This document shows positions 7,788 through 11,305 of a stretch of 11,305 bases of DNA, one piece after another; position 1 is the stretch's first letter; every line of letters starts with the position of its first letter. The translations under genes and the position numbers were made by a program. This stretch comes from Solirubrobacterales bacterium (GTDB lineage Bacteria > Actinomycetota > Thermoleophilia > Solirubrobacterales > Solirubrobacteraceae). The notes under the pieces were generated by a model that saw only the letters and a list, made by a program, of their open reading frames with translations, was not told the origin of the DNA and made no database searches. Where the stretch lies: NCBI GenBank assembly GCA_003157595.1, contig PMKB01000112.1:1-11305 (forward strand), given 5' to 3'.

Positions 7788-8063
7788 GTGGCACTAGGGT
7801 TCTATTTCAGGCCCAGCGGGTTCACGCCGGAGAAGTACAACGAGACGCTCAGGCAGCTCGAGGCGGCTGGCGCAGGGGCGCCGGAGGGACGCACTCTGCA
7901 CGTCGCGCTCGATGTGGGTGGCGCGATCCATGTGTTCGACATCTGGGAGTCCCAGCAGGCCTTCGAGGCCTTCGGGGCGACGCTCGTGCCGATCATGTCC
8001 GCGGCTGGCGTCGATCCGGGCGAGCCGATGGTGGCCGAAGTAAGCAACGTGATCGAGGGCTGA
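7788..8063 (+). CDS. Small protein, likely dimeric alpha/beta-barrel (ABM-like) fold
   Basis: Protein of 91 aa. The pattern is a short strand (ALGFYFRPSG), a helix with TPEKYNETLRQLEAAGAGAPEG, a strand LHVALDV, then GAIHVFDIWESQQAFEAFGATLVPIMSAAG, and a last strand near the end. The 'v.diWes.eaf..F...l.p....aG' arrangement is what I know from small actinobacterial proteins related to the antibiotic-biosynthesis-monooxygenase-like, dimeric alpha/beta-barrel group. No enzyme activity can be assigned, and many members are uncharacterised. The GTG start is supported by AGAGAGGA at 7771-7778 and a second purine block at 7780-7783. It ends 38 nt before the stop of the convergent GT87-type gene, with hairpins at the junction. 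Confidence 0.8.
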   Translation: MALGFYFRPSGFTPEKYNETLRQLEAAGAGAPEGRTLHVALDVGGAIHVFDIWESQQAFEAFGATLVPIMSAAGVDPGEPMVAEVSNVIEG

Positions 8064-8066
8064 GCC

Positions 8067-8083
8067 CGGCGGTGCGCCCGCCG
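8067..8083. terminator. Hairpin just after the 91-aa gene
   Basis: CGGCGG (8067-8072) pairs with CCGCCG (8078-8083) over a 5-nt loop TGCGC, starting 3 nt after the stop. No U-run follows. It is the smaller of two adjacent hairpins and may help end transcription of the plus-strand gene. Confidence 0.4.
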
Positions 8084-8085
8084 TC

Positions 8086-8119
8086 CGTCCGGTCGCCGCC
8101 GCTAACCGGCGACCGGACG
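8086..8119. terminator. 13-bp hairpin shared by convergent genes
   Basis: A 13-bp perfect stem (8086-8098 with 8107-8119; core GTCCGGTCGCCG / CGGCGACCGGAC) has an 8-nt loop. It lies downstream of the 91-aa gene and includes the stop and last codons of the convergent glycosyltransferase gene, so it could end transcripts from both sides. There is no T-run on either strand; hairpins without a U-tract are often proposed as terminators in actinobacteria. Confidence 0.6.
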
Positions 8120-9253
8120 CGGCATCACCGGCGGGTATGGGGAGCCGGACGGGTGCGCGACCAACACCGCGGCCGCTGCGCCGAGCAGCAGCTCGGCGAG
8201 CAGGAAGCGGACCTGGAGGCCCGCCGGCGAGGTGCCGACGTTGCCCACGTAGCGCGCCGGGAACGCGAACAGCGCAAGTCCGGGCAGCGCGACGGCCACG
8301 GCGGCCAGCTGGCTTCGCAGGGCGAGCGCTGTCAGCAGGCACGGCGCCGCGACCAACAGGTAGTGGTCCTCCGAAAGCGATCCGGCGAGCAGCAGAGCGA
8401 GCAGCAAGAGCGTACCCATCGCCGCGACGGCGCCGGGCCGCAGCGGCTCGCGCGCCCAGCGATAGGCGAGCGCGGCGGTGAGCGCGACGACGATGACGCG
8501 CGCGCCGGAGCCCCATATCCCGGCGCCGAGGCGCTCGGCCAAGCCGTGGATCGAGACGTTGTACACGGCCGCCTGCCCGTTCAGCGTGCCGCCGCTCTCG
8601 AGGAACCGGAGCACCGCGAAGAAGTGCTCGCCGTCGGGGACAAACACGATCGCGGCGGCGAGCGCCACGCACCCGCCGAGTGCCGCTTGGACGATCGGCC
8701 GCCACTGGCCTCGCAGCAGCGGCAGCAGGATCAGTGGGATCAGCAGCGGTTTGATCAGCAGCGAGAGCACGAGCAGTGCGCTGCCGAGCCGCCAGCGCCC
8801 GGACTCGAACAACAGCAGCACGGCCACCGCGACCGGCGCCAGGAGCAGCGAGACGTTTCCGATCCACAGGCTGTCGGTCAGCGCGTCGCTTCTGACCATC
8901 AGAGCGGCCGCCAGCGTCGCCAGCAGAACCCAGACCCCGCGCCGCCACGGGGCCATCGAGAGCAGCCCCGCCACGGCGACGCCGATCGTGCACAGGACGA
9001 TCCAGGCGTTCACCGCGCTTGCGCGAGCGCCGGCCGCCACCGGCAACAGGGCGACCGCCGCGGTCGGCGGATAGACGAAGCGAGGATTGGTGTAGATCGA
9101 TGCGCCGTGCAGAAGCGCCACGGCGGCGTCGCGCACCGGGCCGAAGTCGAGCCCCTTGCCCGGGGTGGCGATGGCGTCGTGCGCCTGGCGGACGGCGATC
9201 ACGACAACCAACGCGAGGAATCCCGCAGCCAGCGCTCTGCGCAGGATGCTCAT
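8102..9253 (-). CDS. GT87-type (DUF2029) polyprenol-phosphate-dependent membrane glycosyltransferase
   Basis: Integral membrane protein of 383 aa with about ten or more hydrophobic helices along its whole length, typical of GT-C transferases that add mannose or arabinose from a polyprenyl-phosphate donor to envelope glycans or lipids. The first loop holds GLDFGPVRDAAVALLHG, with Asp36 as the expected catalytic Asp, then FVYPPTAAVALLP (59-71), the most typical block of the DUF2029/GT87 group. GNVSLLLAP (132-140) and LIKPLLIPLILLPLLRGQWR (166-185) fill the places of the family's 'GQ.n...l' and 'lKp......l..rrw' blocks. The ATG at 9253 lies 6 nt after a -10 hexamer and has no ribosome site, so the mRNA is probably leaderless. 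Its 3' end sits in the shared hairpin. The acceptor sugar is unknown. Confidence 0.85.
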   Translation of the reverse strand: MSILRRALAAGFLALVVVIAVRQAHDAIATPGKGLDFGPVRDAAVALLHGASIYTNPRFVYPPTAAVALLPVAAGARASAVNAWIVLCTIGVAVAGLLSMAPWRRGVWVLLATLAAALMVRSDALTDSLWIGNVSLLLAPVAVAVLLLFESGRWRLGSALLVLSLLIKPLLIPLILLPLLRGQWRPIVQAALGGCVALAAAIVFVPDGEHFFAVLRFLESGGTLNGQAAVYNVSIHGLAERLGAGIWGSGARVIVVALTAALAYRWAREPLRPGAVAAMGTLLLLALLLAGSLSEDHYLLVAAPCLLTALALRSQLAAVAVALPGLALFAFPARYVGNVGTSPAGLQVRFLLAELLLGAAAAVLVAHPSGSPYPPVMPRPVAG

Positions 9254-9259
9254 CGCGTG

Positions 9260-9265
9260 AGCCTA
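9260..9265 (-). promoter_or_regulatory. -10 hexamer giving a leaderless GT87 mRNA
   Basis: On the minus strand TAGGCT (TAnnnT) is followed by CACGCG and then the ATG at 9253. The 6-nt distance puts the expected transcription start on the start codon. No Shine-Dalgarno sequence is present between them and no -35 was found. Confidence 0.5.
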
Positions 9266-9291
9266 GATGGTTGATTGCGGATTGGGCCGGG

Positions 9292-9309
9292 CGGCTGGTG
9301 CCGGCTGGT
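9292..9309. repeat. 8-bp direct repeat, period 10
   Basis: CGGCTGGT occurs at 9292-9299 and again at 9302-9309, one helical turn apart, in the 67-nt gap between the ybjQ-family stop and the GT87-type start. It could be a binding site for a regulator of the GT87-type gene or be chance; it lies 26 nt or more upstream of that gene's -10. Confidence 0.25.
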
Positions 9310-9320
9310 TGCGTGCGCGT

Positions 9321-9641
9321 TCAGAGGTGCCGCGCGCTCACGGCCGTGCCGTAGGCGCAGATCTCGGTCCACATCGAGCCGAGCTCGGAGGTGTCGAAGC
9401 GGAAGGCGATCACCGCGTTCGCACCCTTTGCCTCGGCCTCCGCCACGAGCCGGTCGGTGGCGTCCTGGCGGCCCGCCGCGAGCATCTTCGTCATTCCCTT
9501 CAGCTCGCCTCCAACGAGCGACTTGAGCGTCGCGCCGATCACTGAGCCGATGTTGCGGGAGCGGACCGTCAGCCCGAAGACCTCACCGAGGACCTCGTCG
9601 ATCTCATAACCGGGGAGGTCGTTCATGGTCACGATGATCAC
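9321..9641 (-). CDS. YbjQ / UPF0145 family protein (putative heavy-metal-binding domain)
   Basis: Small soluble protein of 106 aa, the full length of the YbjQ family, which forms compact oligomers; its function is not established despite the 'heavy-metal-binding' name. Diagnostic stretches are PGYEIDEVLGEVFGLTVRSRNIGS near the N-terminus, then AAGRQDATDRLVAEAEAKGANAVIAFRFDTSE, and the end EICAYGTAV. I chose the GTG at 9639-9641, giving MIIVTMNDLPGYEI, because family members start just before this block and a -10 hexamer ends 7 nt upstream. Longer versions reading back into the intergenic region would pass through the promoter. It is divergent from the acetyltransferase gene with only 73 nt between starts, and 67 nt upstream of the GT87-type gene. 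Confidence 0.9.
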   Translation of the reverse strand: MIIVTMNDLPGYEIDEVLGEVFGLTVRSRNIGSVIGATLKSLVGGELKGMTKMLAAGRQDATDRLVAEAEAKGANAVIAFRFDTSELGSMWTEICAYGTAVSARHL

Positions 9642-9648
9642 GCCGGCC

Positions 9649-9654
9649 ACGCTA
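9649..9654 (-). promoter_or_regulatory. -10 hexamer giving a leaderless ybjQ-family mRNA
   Basis: On the minus strand TAGCGT (TAnnnT) is followed by GGCCGGC and then the GTG at 9641. The 7-nt distance fits leaderless initiation. It faces away from the acetyltransferase promoter 48 nt to the right. No -35 is evident. Confidence 0.5.
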
Positions 9655-9701
9655 GCAGCGATGTGACGAGATCCCAGCTCGGGTTCCGCAACGCGCACCT
9701 C

Positions 9702-9707
9702 TATTCT
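9702..9707 (+). promoter_or_regulatory. -10 hexamer giving a leaderless acetyltransferase mRNA
   Basis: TATTCT is followed by GGCGGCG and then the ATG at 9715. The distance of 7 nt places the transcription start on or next to the start codon. The GGCGG between them is too close and too poor to be a normal ribosome site. Confidence 0.5.
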
Positions 9708-9714
9708 GGCGGCG

Positions 9715-10248
9715 ATGATCATCCGCGACGCCAAACCGGAGCGCGACGCGGCCGCCTGTGCGGCGATCTATGCGCCCTACGTGACCGGCTCGGTCGCGTC
9801 CTTCGAGGATTACGCGCCGAGCAGCGCGGAGATCGCGGCACGCATGCACGCCGCACACGCCTGGCTGGTCGCCGAGCGCGACGGCGTCGTGATCGGCTAC
9901 GCCTACGGCTCGTCGCACCGCGAACGTGCCGCCTATCGCTGGGCGGCGGACGTCGCCGTCTACATCGACGCCTGTAGCCACCGCGCGGGCGTCGGGCGCG
10001 CGCTCTACACGCAGCTGTTCGAGCAGCTGCGCGCGATCGGACTGTGGACGCTGTGCGCCGGGATCGCCCAGCCCAACGACGCGAGCAGCGGCTTGCACCG
10101 GGCGATGGGATTCGTTCCCGTCGGCACCTACCGGCGGATCGGCTGGAAAGCCGGCGCGTGGCATGACGTCGAATGGCTGCAACTCGACCTGCGCCCCGGC
10201 GAGCCGGGAGCGCCGAGCGGGCTCAGGCCGGCGCGAGACCCGGCGTGA
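9715..10248 (+). CDS. GNAT N-acetyltransferase, phosphinothricin / methionine-sulfoximine type
   Basis: Acetyl-CoA-dependent N-acetyltransferase of 177 aa, close to the Pat/MnaT (YncA) group that acetylates phosphinothricin, methionine sulfoximine and similar amino acids. The start MIIRDAKPERDAAACAAIYAPYV and SVASFEDYAPS are typical of that group. The acetyl-CoA loop is HRAGVGRALY (about 89-98), and the C-terminal part has NDASSGLHRAMGFVPVGTYR and GWKAGAWHDVEWLQLDL. The last 16 or so residues (GEPGAPSGLRPARDPA) go beyond the usual end, and the final 26 bp lie over the 3' end of the convergent thioredoxin-like gene. A role in resistance to an amino-acid analogue is known of relatives but is only inferred here. 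Confidence 0.9.
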   Translation: MIIRDAKPERDAAACAAIYAPYVTGSVASFEDYAPSSAEIAARMHAAHAWLVAERDGVVIGYAYGSSHRERAAYRWAADVAVYIDACSHRAGVGRALYTQLFEQLRAIGLWTLCAGIAQPNDASSGLHRAMGFVPVGTYRRIGWKAGAWHDVEWLQLDLRPGEPGAPSGLRPARDPA

Positions 10249-10981
10249 AACAGACGGCGTCGCAGCGCACGTCCGCGCCGATGCCGAGCTCGAGCTCGGC
10301 GCGAGTGTGGTACTCGTGGCGGAGGAGCAGGTGGGCGCCGGCGTACCCGACCGCCAGCTCGCGTCCGTTGACACTGATCCGAGCCTGCGGCGAGCGGGGG
10401 TCGAGCACAGCCCACGCTTCGCCGGCCTCATACGGTCCCGAGAGCGGCTCCGCCAGGCGGTCCTCGGAGGGCACGACGAGCGTCGCGTCCGGTTCGTCCT
10501 GCGGGCGGCGCGGCGCGAGCGGCTCGCGCTGCACACCGAGCAGCCCGCAGACCGCGCGTTCGCAGTCGGCGTAGGCGCCTTCGCCGTAGTGGTAGTCGGC
10601 GAGCATGCCGTCGGCGTTCCACAGGTAGCGGCCCGGCCAACCGGCGTTCTCATACTCCCGCCAAAGCGCGAAGTTGGTGTCCAGCAGCACGGCGTGAGCG
10701 ATGCCCAGCCGCGCCACCGCCGCGCGCGCGGAGGCCTCGTTCGCGCTGGTCCGAAAGCCCGGCGAATGCACCGAGACGACGGTCAATCCGTCGGCCGCGT
10801 AGCGCTCATGCCAGGCCTTCAGGTAAGGCAGCGTGTGCAGCGAGTTGGGCCGGCAGAAGTCCCAGAACTCGATCAGCACCGCGCGGCCGCGCAGCGCGGC
10901 CATCTCGAGTGGCGGCGAGTTCAGCCACTCCGCGCCGGGCGGAAACGGCGGCGCCTGGATGCTGTCGATCGGTGGCCGCAC
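10223..10981 (-). CDS. DipZ/TlpA-like thioredoxin-fold protein lacking the CxxC motif
   Basis: Protein of 252 aa related to the thioredoxin part of DipZ and TlpA-like proteins. Recognisable blocks are PPGAEWLNSPPLEMAALRG (14-32), LIEFWDFCRPNSLHTLPYL (36-54), the cis-Pro segment NAGWPGRYLWNADG (112-125) and HYGEGAYADCERAV (131-144). In relatives the second block reads FWTYSCINCLRTLPYL. Here both redox Cys positions are Arg44 and Ser47, and the only Cys (43) is one place too early. A C-terminal beta-rich domain (about 165-252) ends in ELGIGADVRCDAVCFTPG, like the sandwich that follows the thioredoxin domain in DipZ. No signal peptide or membrane helix is seen, so it is probably cytoplasmic. The GTG start has only a weak AGG before it. 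It overlaps the acetyltransferase gene by 26 bp and lies 213 nt after sufB. Confidence 0.82.
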   Translation of the reverse strand: MRPPIDSIQAPPFPPGAEWLNSPPLEMAALRGRAVLIEFWDFCRPNSLHTLPYLKAWHERYAADGLTVVSVHSPGFRTSANEASARAAVARLGIAHAVLLDTNFALWREYENAGWPGRYLWNADGMLADYHYGEGAYADCERAVCGLLGVQREPLAPRRPQDEPDATLVVPSEDRLAEPLSGPYEAGEAWAVLDPRSPQARISVNGRELAVGYAGAHLLLRHEYHTRAELELGIGADVRCDAVCFTPGLAPA

Positions 10982-11194
10982 GGCAACCTAGGACCTGGGC
11001 CGGTACAGCGTCGCCCGCCCGGATGCGGCCGGGGAGGGGTCGCGGGTCAGTCGAGCTCGCACTCGCGCTGGCCGCAAGCGTTGGCTTCGCGCTGTGTCCT
11101 CGGCCCGCTCGGTCCACAACCGCCCCGGGCCCACGATCCCCACCGGCATAGACCCTTGACGATAGACGGAGGGGGGACCCCCCGGAGTCAATGA
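10982..11194. other. Intergenic region between sufB and the thioredoxin-like gene
   Basis: This 213-nt region shows no coding frame with family likeness and no tRNA-like T-loop. It holds the G6/C6 hairpin after sufB. A -10-like TAGGTT (minus strand, 10985-10990) is only 3 nt before the GTG at 10981, too close to start a leaderless message from that codon. Any other promoter for the thioredoxin-like gene is not evident. Confidence 0.5.
11171..11183 (-). terminator. G/C hairpin after sufB
   Basis: On the minus strand GGGGGGTCCCCCC begins 11 nt after the sufB stop and can form a 5-bp all-GC stem with a 3-nt loop. There is no clean U-run after it (CTCCGTCTATCG). It may be a weak or factor-assisted terminator. 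The position fits; the structure is short. Confidence 0.4.
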
Positions 11195-11305
11195 CTAACC
11201 GATGGATCCGACCATCTCGAGCTGGATCAGGCGATTCAGCTCGACCGCGTACTCCATCGGCAGCTCCTTGGTCACCGGCTCGATGAAGCCGTTGACGATC
11301 ATCGC
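11195..11305 (-). CDS. sufB: Fe-S cluster assembly scaffold SufB, C-terminal end (partial)
   Basis: The last 36 codons plus TAG of a gene that continues past the right edge. The sequence [19 protein letters not shown], then [17 protein letters not shown], is the conserved C-terminus of SufB, the scaffold of the SufBCD complex that builds Fe-S clusters in the cytoplasm. SufD, its paralogue, has a different end. The gene runs leftward; what follows it is the thioredoxin-like gene after 213 nt, not sufD or sufC, so any other suf genes must lie upstream of it or elsewhere. Confidence 0.92.
   Translation of the reverse strand, partial: AMIVNGFIEPVTKELPMEYAVELNRLIQLEMVGSIG

Noticed and set aside
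8072..9274. 400-codon open frame on the plus strand across the GT87-type gene
   Set aside because: It is Arg/Gln/Ala-rich with no family likeness and is exactly antisense to a gene with clear membrane segments and family motifs; it is a GC-rich shadow.
9642..9734. 31-residue N-terminal extension of the YbjQ-family protein
   Set aside because: It would run through both divergent promoters and into the acetyltransferase start; the family begins at the MIIVTMNDLPGYE block.
10985..10990. TAGGTT as a leaderless promoter for the thioredoxin-like gene
   Set aside because: It ends only 3 nt before the GTG, so transcription would begin inside the gene, and no later in-frame start keeps the conserved WLN block.
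10988..11191. 67-codon open frame between sufB and the thioredoxin-like gene
   Set aside because: It starts inside the G/C hairpin region, is Arg/Pro-rich, has no ribosome site and resembles no family.
1..11305. Search for CRISPR arrays, IS ends, tRNA or rRNA genes, or a phage-defence cassette
   Set aside because: No spaced repeats, transposase, integrase, tRNA-like T-loops or defence-type domains were found; the genes are housekeeping or common accessory families.

Overview
The window is a very GC-rich chromosomal segment with the look of an actinobacterium. The Thermoleophilia/Solirubrobacterales group is my best guess. The grounds are strong G/C at third codon positions, many GTG starts, an actinobacterial-type WS/DGAT, an IspH of the MEP pathway, a SUF gene, and several genes whose -10 hexamer lies 6-7 nt before the start codon (leaderless mRNAs). 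The lineage is an inference from style and families, not a computed assignment. No mobile element, integrase, tRNA, rRNA or CRISPR array was seen, and base composition looks uniform.

Layout. Positions 1-181 are an upstream region with a 12-bp inverted repeat and a candidate extended -10 promoter. Positions 182-3510 (+) are a two-gene NHEJ operon, ku then ligD, coupled by a GTGA overlap; LigD has the order PE-LIG-POL. Positions 3630-4085 (+) encode an unrecognised 151-aa protein whose stop shares CTAG with the stop of a convergent WS/DGAT acyltransferase (4082-5512, -). Divergent from that gene, a leaderless ispH (5652-6614, +) overlaps by one base a calcineurin-like phosphoesterase (6614-7705, +). 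A 91-aa protein resembling dimeric alpha/beta-barrel families follows (7788-8063, +). It converges on a GT87-type polytopic membrane glycosyltransferase (8102-9253, -), with two hairpins at the junction. Behind it lies a YbjQ-family gene (9321-9641, -), divergent from a GNAT acetyltransferase of the phosphinothricin/methionine-sulfoximine type (9715-10248, +). The GNAT gene overlaps tail-to-tail by 26 bp with a DipZ-like thioredoxin-fold gene (10223-10981, -) that has lost both redox cysteines. The right edge holds the last 36 codons of sufB (-).

How the genes fit together. Only two clear functional units are visible: Ku/LigD for template-independent end joining, and ispH with its coupled phosphoesterase. 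The rest is a series of single genes facing each other with very short or overlapping junctions. I see no multi-gene novel system. The points most worth a second look are the cysteine-less thioredoxin-fold protein, the Pseudomonas-like LigD order with Gln at a usual His position of the polymerase domain, the repeated leaderless-promoter arrangement, and the unknown gene after ligD.
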